This document shows positions 8,292 through 16,186 of a stretch of 64,000 nt of DNA, piece by piece. The stretch is from the NCBI RefSeq assembly GCF_001637225.1, contig NZ_LVJI01000048.1, positions 1 to 64,000 on the forward strand, in the 5' to 3' direction. The notes under the pieces were generated by a model, which had not been told where the DNA came from, searched no databases, and was given only the letters and a program-made list of their open reading frames with translations. The position numbers were made by a program, and so were the translations under genes. The stretch's first letter is position 1. Each line of letters opens with the position of its first letter. This DNA is from Paenibacillus antarcticus. GTDB taxonomy: Bacteria > Bacillota > Bacilli > Paenibacillales > Paenibacillaceae.

Positions 8292-8977
8292 CAATGTCTC
8301 CCCTTTCTCTTCTGCTTATCCAATGCGGTATCAATCCATAAGAATAGAATAAACACAAATACATAGATTAGTTGTTCCATCGTGAATCCGAATATGAACA
8401 ATGTTCTACCCTTCTGGAGGAAAGAGACCCCGATCATAATCAAGCTATACCAGATCATCACTCGGGTAAGTACATTTGAATCCCCAAGAGCTACTTTTCT
8501 AGTGTAAAAGTATAAAGCGAGCATAATATTTAGAATTATAAAGATTACATGGTACAATACATTTTCCTTGTGCGAAGCTAAGAGTAAGAGATGATACATG
8601 CTGCTGCTCGTAGTCCATCCAATCAATAAGACATCCAGATTCAACATGATACCAGTGCCATCTTTCCGTGTACGAAACCATACATATATAACTGAAATAG
8701 CGATGGCCAACATTAACCCTCGATCCCCACCACTAAAGTAAATCAGAGACATTGGATAGTGGATCACTGACATAGGATCAAATAAGATTAAGCTACATTT
8801 CCATATCACAAAACCAATAATGAGAGCGTTCACAAATTTATCGCTAATATTCCCTTCAACGACTACTGTTACTTTCTTTAATCGGTATTTCAAAGCCATA
8901 TAGCCGATACAAGCAGACAATATAAACATCAGCAATTCTAGATTCAGTACGAATGGCCCTAACTGTATGACATTCAA
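8291..8977 (-). CDS. Polytopic membrane protein of the ccdA operon, unknown function
   Basis: 228 residues with about seven hydrophobic segments. IQLGPFVLNLELLMFILSA at the start and FSGGDRGLMLAIAISVIYV faintly recall prolipoprotein diacylglyceryl transferase (Lgt) folds, but the catalytic His/Arg signature of Lgt is not visible, so I do not assign that activity. It is the first gene of the operon with ccdA and the ResA-like gene, suggesting a role in extracytoplasmic redox or in delivering a substrate to that pathway. The start is a TTG placed 8 bases after GGGAG. Confidence 0.6.
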   Translation of the reverse strand: MNVIQLGPFVLNLELLMFILSACIGYMALKYRLKKVTVVVEGNISDKFVNALIIGFVIWKCSLILFDPMSVIHYPMSLIYFSGGDRGLMLAIAISVIYVWFRTRKDGTGIMLNLDVLLIGWTTSSSMYHLLLLASHKENVLYHVIFIILNIMLALYFYTRKVALGDSNVLTRVMIWYSLIMIGVSFLQKGRTLFIFGFTMEQLIYVFVFILFLWIDTALDKQKRKGRH

Positions 8978-9151
8978 ACGTTTATCTCCCTTCGCTTCAT
9001 AATAACTTCATTGATTTGCTACTTTCTAACATAAAAAAACAAATATTTATCCTACAAACAATAGTTTTAGTATATCATGAACACACATAGAGACCACAAT
9101 CCAGAGGTACAACAGGAGATATATACGATTATAAAATATGAGTTATTCAAC

Positions 9152-9183
9152 GCAAAATAAACCGACTGGATTTACCCAATCGG
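9152..9183 (-). terminator. Terminator of the methyltransferase gene
   Basis: CCGACTGG (9162-9169) and CCAATCGG (9176-9183) form a stem with one G-U; TTTATTTT follows on the minus strand. It lies 26 bases past the stop of the methyltransferase gene. Confidence 0.8.
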
Positions 9184-9208
9184 CATTTCATTAATTCATA
9201 CCTTACAT

Positions 9209-9925
9209 TTATTTAACCTTCTGCGCTGCAAATGTAATCGACTGACTACGAAACTGGGTTGGTGTATCGTATTTCTCCTCATCAACCGAATGAATTACCG
9301 TTGTGTGTTCAAGGACATTCCAACTATAATAGACTTTCTCAAGAATCGTAAACGCCTTATCTTTGGGGAGATTGAGCTCGATCAATGTATCTAACTCACG
9401 ACCGGTATCTCGTTCCACTTCTTGGATATCCGTATTCATGATAATACAGTGAATCCCCCCCATACGGGTACCTTGCTTCATTCGTTCGAGCACTTGTACG
9501 AACGCCTCCTCTGAGGAGACGTGTTCAAGGCATCCGCACGCTACAATATAGTCGTAATGGTCTTTCGTTATATCCGCGTGCTCAACATCACCTTCTTTTG
9601 CTTGAATGACATCCGTAACACCGTATTTATTAGTATTGTCACGTAGCTTATTAATGGCTTCATATAGTAAATCCAACCCGACGACCTTGCTATCCGTGTG
9701 TTGAAGTCGTAGTGCAATGGGAATCGTATTGCGACCAGCCCCACAACCAAGATCAAGCACATTTACATGATCCTTATGCACTAACAGCCGATCTAGAAGT
9801 TCCATGATCACATGGTTGGGCTTAGACAACCACGTTCCGGGTTCTAAAATCTCATGATCACTGTACAGCTCATTATGATAGATGGCTTCTGCTTTACGAG
9901 CCTCTTCGAAATCCGCTTGGTTCAT
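9209..9925 (-). CDS. Class I SAM-dependent methyltransferase
   Basis: Cytoplasmic methyltransferase of 238 residues. Motif I is VLDLGCGAGRNTIPIALRL (about residues 54-72), the acidic end of strand 2 is VVGLDLL, and the later motif YIVACGCLEHVSSEEAF fits motif IV/post-IV of UbiE/Tellurite-type enzymes. The N-terminal LEPGTWLSKPNHVIMELLDRL resembles TehB-like methyltransferases. Substrate unknown. It is a single gene with GAGGTGATGAA before the ATG and its own terminator. Confidence 0.85.
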   Translation of the reverse strand: MNQADFEEARKAEAIYHNELYSDHEILEPGTWLSKPNHVIMELLDRLLVHKDHVNVLDLGCGAGRNTIPIALRLQHTDSKVVGLDLLYEAINKLRDNTNKYGVTDVIQAKEGDVEHADITKDHYDYIVACGCLEHVSSEEAFVQVLERMKQGTRMGGIHCIIMNTDIQEVERDTGRELDTLIELNLPKDKAFTILEKVYYSWNVLEHTTVIHSVDEEKYDTPTQFRSQSITFAAQKVK

Positions 9926-10040
9926 TTCATCACCTCTTCTTAGATTCCAACGTCTTCACAAATATTCCATAATCATATTATTGTTCTATGTAACCCCTTC
10001 TTATTCTAAGAACAAGATACTCTTACTTACACATATAAAA

Positions 10041-10098
10041 AACCTATGAAACAGATGATAGCGGGATGACACTCACGCTTTCATTTATTCCATAGGTT
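10041..10098 (-). terminator. Terminator of the SnoaL-like gene
   Basis: AACCTATG (10041-10048) pairs with CATAGGTT (10091-10098) around a long loop; TTTTTTATATG follows on the minus strand. It sits 22 bases past the stop at 10120. Confidence 0.7.
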
Positions 10099-10119
10099 CG
10101 TTTTCATTAATTTCATATC

Positions 10120-10497
10120 TTATGAGAAATTTAAATCTTCTTTACCCCAATAAACCTGCAAATTCATGATTTTACCGAATTCATCAAATGACATAATCTC
10201 AATCGCCTGAATGACTACCTTTTCTCCCTTGGCGTTCGTTTCAATCTCTATTGCCATGGCACCGGAATGGCTGTGAGATCCACAGATCGGGGTCATTAGC
10301 TTGATCTTCGTATCTCCATTGACTACCTTACTGTAAAATTGCCTTATTGGCTCCGTTCCTTCTATTGGAATTGAACCGACGGGATCTTCAAGAGAAGCTG
10401 TTTCTGAAAAAAGTCCCAATAAAGATTCCAAATCATTTGCATTAAAATGGTCTATATATTGTTGCATAGCTTGTTTAATTTCGGGTTGTTCTAACAT
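10120..10497 (-). CDS. SnoaL/ketosteroid isomerase-like (NTF2 fold) protein
   Basis: 125 residues of the cone-shaped NTF2-like fold: an N-terminal helix (IKQAMQQYIDHFNANDLESLLGLFSETASLEDPVG) followed by strands ending VYWGKEDLNF. The segment EDPVGSIPIEGTEPIRQFY is characteristic of steroid delta-isomerase-like members, with an aspartate in the expected catalytic region. Actual substrate unknown; many family members are annotated only by fold. GAGGAGG lies 8 bases before the ATG. It appears monocistronic. Confidence 0.8.
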   Translation of the reverse strand: MLEQPEIKQAMQQYIDHFNANDLESLLGLFSETASLEDPVGSIPIEGTEPIRQFYSKVVNGDTKIKLMTPICGSHSHSGAMAIEIETNAKGEKVVIQAIEIMSFDEFGKIMNLQVYWGKEDLNFS

Positions 10498-10595
10498 AAA
10501 AAACGCCTCCTCTATAATGTCTATAGTATTTATATAAACAAAATAGAGGCATACTACGCAACTTATAAAAACTATTTGAATTATGCCATGTAAAT

Positions 10596-11135
10596 TTATG
10601 CTTGATCAATCACTGTGATTAGATCGGTTGCTGGAATTCTTGGTTGAGCATTTGGTACTTGACTAGCATAACCAACGTGAAGACTACCCACGACTCTTTC
10701 ACCAGGTTGAATGCCTAGAGCATTTCGGTAAGCTGCTTCATGCATGTGTCCATAACTTTTCCATATCATACCTAAGCCCTGTTCCCAAGCAAGTAAGCTC
10801 AAATTCTGAATGATACAACTTGCAGAAGAATAATCCTCTTCCCGAATGCCAATAACAGGGTTTTCCTGAATGACTACAGCAATGAACATCGGAACACCCA
10901 TCATTTTATTGTAGTAATTCACATTAAATGAAGCATCACCAGGTTTTCCTTTTAATTCGGCAATACGTTTACGTGCTTCCCCATGGACGATGACAAATCT
11001 CCAAGGTTGAGTCATTCTATGGTTAGGGACCCAGACAGCGGTGTCCAATAGTTCTTTTACAAGATCTAGTGAAACCTCCCGTTCCTCAAAAATTTGAATA
11101 GATCTTCTTTCTTTTATCAATTGTGTTAATTCCAT
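10596..11135 (-). CDS. Nitroreductase family FMN oxidoreductase
   Basis: NAD(P)H-dependent flavoprotein of 179 residues. The start ELTQLIKERRSIQIFEEREV holds the FMN-phosphate-binding arginines, PNHRMTQPWRFVIVHG the second FMN contact, and AWEQGLGMIWKSYG the C-terminal FMN loop, as in YdjA/YfhC-type short nitroreductases. A Fur-like box stands 72 bases upstream at 11207-11221, so iron status may control it, consistent with a role in iron or flavin redox chemistry (inference). GGAGG lies 8 bases before the ATG. Confidence 0.88.
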   Translation of the reverse strand: MELTQLIKERRSIQIFEEREVSLDLVKELLDTAVWVPNHRMTQPWRFVIVHGEARKRIAELKGKPGDASFNVNYYNKMMGVPMFIAVVIQENPVIGIREEDYSSASCIIQNLSLLAWEQGLGMIWKSYGHMHEAAYRNALGIQPGERVVGSLHVGYASQVPNAQPRIPATDLITVIDQA

Positions 11136-11206
11136 GGAATGTTCCTCCTCTTAATTTAAGATGCTATGTAAAAAATGATGAATGTTATGACTAATGTCGT
11201 TGAAAA

Positions 11207-11221
11207 TGATAATCTTTATCA
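11207..11221 (-). promoter_or_regulatory. Fur-type operator before the nitroreductase gene
   Basis: TGATAATCTTTATCA is a 7-1-7 inverted repeat that differs from the Bacillus Fur consensus TGATAATNATTATCA at one position. PerR and Zur boxes are related, but the TGATAAT arms fit Fur best. A GAAAATGAT stretch just upstream may extend the site. Confidence 0.65.
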
Positions 11222-11375
11222 ATAACTATTAGTTTAAATTGTGTATACCTCCTTGTCAACAGTCTTGTGGTGAAATTTAAATCATTGATGAATAACCCTT
11301 TGATTAGACCGCTAGTGAACATTGAGATAATATCTGATATTAACGTCTGGATGCATCAAAATCTACAGACACACC

Positions 11376-11429
11376 GTGACAAAAAAGAAATAAGACTGCA
11401 CATCGGCAGTCTTATTTCTTTTTTGTCAC
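11376..11429. terminator. Long perfect hairpin, terminator of azlCD
   Basis: Two 24-base arms (11376-11399 and 11406-11429) match perfectly in inverse around a 6-base loop. The A/T-rich outer part supplies a T-tract (TCTTTTTTGTC) in either direction, so it can act both ways. It lies 8 bases beyond the azlD stop. Confidence 0.85.
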
Positions 11430-11436
11430 ACCAACC

Positions 11437-11757
11437 TTAGAATAACCATCTAAGCAACATCATACATACCAATCCTACGATCACTGTTCCAAGTAGACTA
11501 CGAGTAAATATAGCAACTGCGAACGTAGGAAGCGCAGCTAACCATTCGAGTTGATTGAATGCGAATTGCCCCTCTGTAATAAATAGTTCTTGAGCAATTA
11601 GCGCGGCCATGACTGCAACTGGGATATGTTGTAACCAACGAATTAGACCATTAGGTAGTTGGAATCTGCTGAGTACGACTAATGGGAGCACACGAGGAAT
11701 TAACGTTACGAGGGCAGAACCCATAATTATGATTAAAATGTTCCATCTGATGTCCAT
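11437..11757 (-). CDS. azlD: AzlD family branched-chain amino acid exporter subunit
   Basis: Small membrane partner of AzlC; the pair exports branched-chain amino acids and their analogues such as 4-azaleucine. 106 residues with about four hydrophobic segments and the typical TLIPRVLPLVVLSRFQLP near the start and WLQHIPVAVMAALIAQEL. Its ATG lies inside the end of azlC (25-base overlap), implying coupled translation and equal subunit supply. Ends next to a strong hairpin terminator. Confidence 0.92.
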   Translation of the reverse strand: MDIRWNILIIIMGSALVTLIPRVLPLVVLSRFQLPNGLIRWLQHIPVAVMAALIAQELFITEGQFAFNQLEWLAALPTFAVAIFTRSLLGTVIVGLVCMMLLRWLF

Positions 11758-12467
11758 TTCTGAATGACAGCTCCTATCGTTGAACTAAGAACGGCGGCTA
11801 TAATAACGCCCATACTTCCGGTAAATATATAACTGGCACCAATCACGATCAATACAGAACTCAATGCCACGATCATAGGAACCAGTAGTTTTTTACTACT
11901 ATGAAGTTGGAGTACAAGTAAGCCAATAAACATCGCAGGCAAAGCAAAATCAAGTCCATATATTTCCGGGTGAGGAATCCACTTTCCAAGTAAGCCTCCT
12001 GCAATCGTTGCTAGTAACCAGTTCAGATACGCAGTCATGTTAAGTCCTAGCATCCAACGATATCCTAAGGTCTTCCCACTCGCTACACGGTTCATGGCGA
12101 CTCCAAATGACTCATCCGTTAATTGAGAACCGATCACAAGATTCTTCCAGGAAGATAATCCTTTGAAATGTGGGGCGATGGCAGCGCTTAGTAAAAGATG
12201 TCGTAGATTAATAAAAAAGATCGTAAAAATAATAGCAGATATAGGTGAACTGGCAGCGATCATACCCGCGGCAATAAATTGACCTGATCCCGCGTAGAGT
12301 AAAGCACTCATTAACGCAATTTCACTTACGCTCATTCCCGAGGTGTTTCCAACTACACCAGCAGCAAACCCAATGCTCAAGTAACCGAGAAGCGTAGGAA
12401 CACAATCTTTAACACCTTGAATAAATCTATCTTCTTGTATGGCTGTTCTTTGATGATTTAATTCCAT
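11733..12467 (-). CDS. azlC: AzlC family branched-chain amino acid permease
   Basis: Large membrane subunit of the AzlCD exporter, 244 residues from the ATG at 12467. Typical segments: DCVPTLLGYLSIGFAAGVVG, LMSALLYAGSGQFIAAGMIA, INLRHLLLSAAIAPHF and LTDESFGVAM, all hallmark AzlC motifs. The reading frame can be extended three codons to a TTG at 12476, but GAGG stands 9 bases before the ATG, so I choose the ATG. No AzlB/Lrp regulator is beside it. Confidence 0.93.
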   Translation of the reverse strand: MELNHQRTAIQEDRFIQGVKDCVPTLLGYLSIGFAAGVVGNTSGMSVSEIALMSALLYAGSGQFIAAGMIAASSPISAIIFTIFFINLRHLLLSAAIAPHFKGLSSWKNLVIGSQLTDESFGVAMNRVASGKTLGYRWMLGLNMTAYLNWLLATIAGGLLGKWIPHPEIYGLDFALPAMFIGLLVLQLHSSKKLLVPMIVALSSVLIVIGASYIFTGSMGVIIAAVLSSTIGAVIQKWTSDGTF

Positions 12468-12529
12468 TGATCTCAACCTCTGCCTTGTACTTTTTACATA
12501 GTTTACGGGTTAATAGTCATTCTGACAAC

Positions 12530-12559
12530 ATAAAAAAAAAGCTTGCACAAGGCAAGCTT
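12530..12559 (-). terminator. Terminator of the aldo/keto reductase gene
   Basis: AAGCTTGC (12539-12546) pairs with GCAAGCTT (12552-12559); on the minus strand the stem is followed by a run of nine T. It is 24 bases past the stop at 12583. Confidence 0.88.
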
Positions 12560-12582
12560 CTTATAATAACGAACTTTTAATT

Positions 12583-13491
12583 TTATCGATGGTCAGCGTA
12601 ATGATATGCTTTGCTAAAATCACGAATGATGGCTATTTCTTCTTCTGTTAGTGGTGTTACATCTCCAGCAGCAATATTGTGCAGAAGTTGATCTAGTGAA
12701 CTCGCCCCAGGAATTGTAACAGCGACGCTTGGGTCAGACAATACATATCTAATCGCAATCTGAGCCATGCTTCTATTCTCATGAACAAGTGTTTGTAATT
12801 CAGCACGTATCTTTTGTAATTCTGCAGCTTTGTGTTCTAGATAACCATTATCAGTTTTCTGATCGCCTCGCGCGGATAGAATTCCTTTGGCTACAGGTCC
12901 ACGTACAATCATACTGATATCATTAGCAGCTAATGTTGGTAGTATCTCTTCTTCTGGACGACGATCTAGTATGCTATATTGGCTCATGACACTGACGATA
13001 TTGGAGCGTGAGACATATTCTCTGACCACATTTTGACGAATAGATGATATACCATAATGACGGATAAGACCTTCTTGTTTCAACATTTCAAAAGCTTCTA
13101 TCGTCTCATCCATAGGATCTTCTAGTGTTCCGCCATGAAGTTGATACAGATCTATATAATCTGTTCTAAGACGAGTTAAGCTCTCTTTCACAGCCGAAAT
13201 AATGTACTTCTTCGAAGGATCCCATGTCGTACCCTCTTGACCAGGGGTTCGACGATTTCCAACCTTTGTAGCTAGAATCACATCATGACGGCGGCCTTTG
13301 ATGGCTTTTCCAACGATTGCCTCATTGCGTCCATCATCATATAGATCGGCAGTATCCAGGAAGTTAACATCTCGCTCCAATGCTTCATGAATGAGTCGGA
13401 TGGCTGATACTTCCTCTGTCCCAAGTGACATACATCCAAGTCCAATTTCACTGACCAATAAATCAGATGAACCTAATTTTGATCTTTTCAT
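12583..13491 (-). CDS. Aldo/keto reductase
   Basis: NADPH-dependent oxidoreductase of 302 residues, (beta/alpha)8 barrel. Tetrad: Asp and Tyr in VNFLDTADLYDDGRNE, Lys in DVILATKVG, His in YQLHGGTLEDPMDET. The C-terminal VTIPGASSLDQLLHNI binds the cofactor 2'-phosphate region. Resembles YhdN/IolS-type AKR11 members of Bacillus. Substrate unknown. GGAGGG stands 7-8 bases before the ATG; single gene with strong terminator. Confidence 0.9.
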   Translation of the reverse strand: MKRSKLGSSDLLVSEIGLGCMSLGTEEVSAIRLIHEALERDVNFLDTADLYDDGRNEAIVGKAIKGRRHDVILATKVGNRRTPGQEGTTWDPSKKYIISAVKESLTRLRTDYIDLYQLHGGTLEDPMDETIEAFEMLKQEGLIRHYGISSIRQNVVREYVSRSNIVSVMSQYSILDRRPEEEILPTLAANDISMIVRGPVAKGILSARGDQKTDNGYLEHKAAELQKIRAELQTLVHENRSMAQIAIRYVLSDPSVAVTIPGASSLDQLLHNIAAGDVTPLTEEEIAIIRDFSKAYHYADHR

Positions 13492-13527
13492 TGATAGTCC
13501 CTCCTCTTAATTCATATTCAATATGAT

Positions 13528-14772
13528 TTAAACAAGCATATGTAGCACGGTAAGTAGAATACCGATAATAAATCCGCATAACGCACCATTAACTCGGATC
13601 CATTGTAAATCATTACCCACTTTATCCTCTAACATTCTTACAAGCGTTTGGTCATCCATTTGATCCAAGTTATCTTTGACCAACAGACCCAATCTATAGT
13701 AATTGTTCTCCACGATATTTACGATGAGTGACAATATGCCTTGTTCCCACTTCTGAACCAATGATTCATGCTTATTTAGTGTGGAAGTCATCCACCGGAA
13801 TCCGGTCAAGATGAGTCGACCCCCATTGTCATATTCACTACTTAATCTATTGAGCAATTGACCTCGCAGCTCTTCTAATTGATTCAATATGAATACTTGT
13901 GTACTTGGATTGGTTAGCTTCGTATCCAGCCATGATTTAAGTTGGAGTGTAATGCTCGGGTTCAAGGCAGCCGTAGTTAATTGCATTCTTATTTCATGTA
14001 GAATTCGTTCTCTGTATTCACTATCTGGTTTCGCTAGATCATCAAATGAAGAAATCATCATGCCAGTAAGTAATGAACCCAACTTCTCCTCACTCATAAA
14101 TCCTAGAAAAGCTTGAACTGCGAACCCTTTCATACCCCCAAGCTGTATCTCTTGTAATTTACTGTGTACCAAATTGCCAAGTAATGCTTCACTGTCTGGT
14201 TTCGTCGCCCACTGCTTACCATACGCCAAGGCATAATCTAATACTTTCTCATCATATTTACTTTCCACAATGGATACAGCTGTCTGAGCTACGATTGGCT
14301 CTAATTCTTTGTTTCTGACATATCCTACAAGAATCGTTTGAAGTGATGCGGATACTTTATCGAGAGGAATCGTCTCTACGACCGATTTAACAGACGTAAT
14401 CATCGTCTTTCTTAGCTCACGTTTACGAATGAGTTTGAAAATACCGTTAGCAAGCGCCTTAAAAATTTTAGTCTGACTGAGTTTACGTTTAATACTCTCT
14501 TTATTTAAAAGTTCGGTTTCCATGGCGGAAATTAATGAATTAATGATTTTGTCTCGGTTATTCAGTAGTAAAGATGTGTGAGGAATTGGAATACCCATAG
14601 GATGGCGGAATAAAGCCGTTACAGCGAACCAATCGGCAAAACCACCAACTAGCCCTGCTTCAAATCCGCCCTGAAGTAATCGAACAGCAATATTTTGTGG
14701 CATAAATAACGTTAATAAAAAACCAATCCCCATTACAATCAAGGAAGAGCTTGCTATGTACTTAGTTCTCAT
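13528..14772 (-). CDS. DUF445 family membrane-anchored protein
   Basis: 414 residues of the DUF445 (YheB-like) family. There are hydrophobic segments at the N-terminus (SSLIVMGIGFLLTLFMPQ) and at the very C-terminus (VNGALCGFIIGILLTVLHML), with a long helical middle. The family signature GGFEAGLVGGFADWFAVTALFRHPMGIPIPHT is complete. Biochemical role unknown. It precedes the aldo/keto reductase by 36 bases and may share its transcript and terminator. GGGGATGATCAACC precedes the ATG. Confidence 0.88.
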   Translation of the reverse strand: MRTKYIASSSLIVMGIGFLLTLFMPQNIAVRLLQGGFEAGLVGGFADWFAVTALFRHPMGIPIPHTSLLLNNRDKIINSLISAMETELLNKESIKRKLSQTKIFKALANGIFKLIRKRELRKTMITSVKSVVETIPLDKVSASLQTILVGYVRNKELEPIVAQTAVSIVESKYDEKVLDYALAYGKQWATKPDSEALLGNLVHSKLQEIQLGGMKGFAVQAFLGFMSEEKLGSLLTGMMISSFDDLAKPDSEYRERILHEIRMQLTTAALNPSITLQLKSWLDTKLTNPSTQVFILNQLEELRGQLLNRLSSEYDNGGRLILTGFRWMTSTLNKHESLVQKWEQGILSLIVNIVENNYYRLGLLVKDNLDQMDDQTLVRMLEDKVGNDLQWIRVNGALCGFIIGILLTVLHMLV

Positions 14773-14814
14773 GGTTGATCATCCCCTTATAGTAAATGTA
14801 TAGCATATAGAAAT

Positions 14815-14841
14815 AAAAAACAGGAGGTCAGTAGACTCCTG
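14815..14841 (-). terminator. Terminator of the rhodanese-cstR operon
   Basis: CAGGAG (14821-14826) and CTCCTG (14836-14841) pair around a 9-base loop; six T follow on the minus strand. It lies 59 bases past the CsoR-family gene. Confidence 0.75.
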
Positions 14842-14900
14842 CTCTTCTCAAGTTGAACTTCCACTTAATTGATTATTCACACCATTTATTATTAATGTGA

Positions 14901-15161
14901 TTAACGACTTTTAATTAGCAACTGCACAGCTGATTGAATCCTTTCCCGAGAATCCGTTCCCTTATCCATATCTTCTAGTATACAATGCTCAAGGTTTGTC
15001 GCAACAATATAAGCGATGGCTGTATCAGACGCGTTACGAACTGCAGATAATTGGGATACGACTTCTTTACAGTCTTTCCCTTCATCCATCATTTTTAACA
15101 CACCACGAATTTGTCCTTCTAATCTTTTCAAGCGACGTGTAATGTTCTCATCATAGTTCAT
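14901..15161 (-). CDS. cstR: CsoR/CstR-family repressor, probably persulfide-sensing
   Basis: 86-residue all-helical DNA-binding protein of the CsoR/RcnR/FrmR family. Cys31 (in KDCKEVVSQ) and Cys60 (in NLEHCILE) are kept, at exactly the positions used by staphylococcal CstR. The position four before Cys60, a histidine in copper-binding CsoR, is Asn56, so the Cu(I) site Cys-His-Cys is incomplete. This points to a per- and polysulfide sensor rather than a copper sensor. Its partner gene upstream is rhodanese-like, as in cst operons, and an operator-like repeat lies in the operon promoter. GGAGG is 8 bases before the ATG. Confidence 0.82.
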   Translation of the reverse strand: MNYDENITRRLKRLEGQIRGVLKMMDEGKDCKEVVSQLSAVRNASDTAIAYIVATNLEHCILEDMDKGTDSRERIQSAVQLLIKSR

Positions 15162-15182
15162 TTGTTCTTCCTCCTATCGCTA

Positions 15183-15560
15183 CTACGAGCACATTGAATG
15201 TTTATTGTCGTAGCAAGGTGTGACTGGGTTAATACAGATATATATATTTTGAAATCCTTTTTTCTTTAAAATACGAGCAGCTTTTTTACTTCTTCTATCA
15301 TTATTACCCATTATTATAACGGAATGAGCATGTTCTAAATCTAAATTAGCTACATAAGGCAGTCTTCCAAGCGAAATATTGACACTTCCAGGTACATGAC
15401 CTGCTTGGTAATCTAGGGCATCCCTTATATCAAGTAACTTAAAGGTAGAATTCTCGTTCGTTACGGTGTCGCAAGAAATTTCTTGTAAATCTTCTGTAGA
15501 CCAGACATTTCGAATGACCACCACGATTGCGATAAAAATAACACTAATGACCCACCACAT
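15183..15560 (-). CDS. Membrane-anchored rhodanese-like protein lacking the usual catalytic Cys
   Basis: 125 residues: one N-terminal membrane segment (MWWVISVIFIAIVVVI) then a single rhodanese domain (LLDIRDALDYQAGHVPGSVN ... RRSKKAARILKKKGFQNIYI). The active-site loop, normally CxxGxRS, reads MGNNDRRS, so the catalytic cysteine is missing. Instead the tail carries CINPVTPCYDNKHSMC, which might bind a metal or carry persulfide. An ATG at 15575 overlaps the Shine-Dalgarno sequence GGAGG; the ATG at 15560 is 8 bases after it and is preferred. It is the first gene of the operon with the CstR-like repressor (22-base gap). Confidence 0.8.
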   Translation of the reverse strand: MWWVISVIFIAIVVVIRNVWSTEDLQEISCDTVTNENSTFKLLDIRDALDYQAGHVPGSVNISLGRLPYVANLDLEHAHSVIIMGNNDRRSKKAARILKKKGFQNIYICINPVTPCYDNKHSMCS

Positions 15561-15598
15561 TTTTCTAGCCTCCATCTAACTAGTATTTCACAATAGGG

Positions 15599-15614
15599 AT
15601 ACCCCAATAGGTAT
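15599..15614. promoter_or_regulatory. CsoR/CstR-type operator
   Basis: ATACCCCAATAGGTAT is an inverted repeat (ATACC/GGTAT) with the C/G-rich centre typical of CsoR-family operators. It overlaps the last bases of the -10 box and the transcription start of the rhodanese-cstR promoter, a good position for repression. Confidence 0.6.
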
Positions 15615-15642
15615 TATAAGGTGAGTATCAGCTAACTGTCAA
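15613..15642 (-). promoter_or_regulatory. SigA promoter of the rhodanese-cstR operon
   Basis: Consensus -35 TTGACA (15637-15642), 18-base spacer and consensus -10 TATAAT (15613-15618) on the minus strand, 53 bases before the chosen start codon. Confidence 0.85.
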
Positions 15643-15676
15643 ACAAAACAACCGTGCATATACACGGTTGTTTTGT
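15643..15676 (-). terminator. Hairpin terminator after the 102-residue hypothetical gene
   Basis: Perfect 14-bp stem (15643-15656 with 15663-15676, core ACAACCGTG/CACGGTTGT) with a 6-base loop, ending in TTTTGT on either strand. It separates the hypothetical gene from the rhodanese operon promoter. Confidence 0.8.
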
Positions 15677-15697
15677 GGTGTCTGGTTTATTTATGAA

Positions 15698-16006
15698 TCA
15701 ATACGAATCAATGTGTTCTGTATCGTCTTGTTCTGAACCAGCTGGATACATCGTATCAAGTGCTGCATCTAACAATTGGTCGAATAATGTTTCGTCTTCG
15801 ATAAGAAGCGTATCTATTCTAAACAATTCTTCTTCGTTTCCGGGTTCCTTGGCGAAATTTATGCTGTAGTCCCAATTCGTCCCTCTCTTACTGTGGAATG
15901 TAACTTCGAATAAATCCTTAGTATCCTCTAGGCGAAATGACGCATGACCAATATAATGATCATCCTCATCTTTTTTCATATCGACATGTTCAATATGTAC
16001 GTTCAT
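15698..16006 (-). CDS. Hypothetical acidic protein
   Basis: I do not recognise this 102-residue family with certainty. The protein is acidic, without signal peptide or membrane segment, and contains HYIGHASFRLEDTKDLFEVTFHSKRG followed by WDYSINF, which looks like a small beta-sheet domain, then an acidic helix (EDETLFDQLLDAALDTMY). AAAGGAG stands about 11 bases before the ATG and a clear terminator follows, so it is probably expressed. Function unknown. Confidence 0.65.
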   Translation of the reverse strand: MNVHIEHVDMKKDEDDHYIGHASFRLEDTKDLFEVTFHSKRGTNWDYSINFAKEPGNEEELFRIDTLLIEDETLFDQLLDAALDTMYPAGSEQDDTEHIDSY

Positions 16007-16186
16007 TCATTGTGATCTCCTTTGACCTTAAATATATTTATAGTATACCACCTTCTGGACCTATATAGAATGAACTATAGATGGGCATATAAACTTTTGT
16101 TCAATCAATCGCTACATGTTCATTTTCATTATGTTATCCAATTTAGTACAATATAAAAGAAACTAATTACATTTGGAGGAATACAT

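Larger units (their letters stand above)
11136..11436. other. Intergenic region with Fur-like box and terminator
   Basis: About 300 bases between the nitroreductase start and the azlD stop. It contains the Fur-like box (11207-11221) and the long terminator hairpin (11376-11429). The stretch 11225-11375 shows nothing recognisable. Confidence 0.6.

Noticed and set aside
10505-10550. Inverted repeat GCCTCCTCTAT/ATAGAGGC covering the ribosome binding site of the SnoaL-like gene
   Set aside because: It could hide the Shine-Dalgarno sequence, but possible promoter boxes lie inside the same stretch, so the left arm may not be transcribed. Too uncertain to claim a switch.
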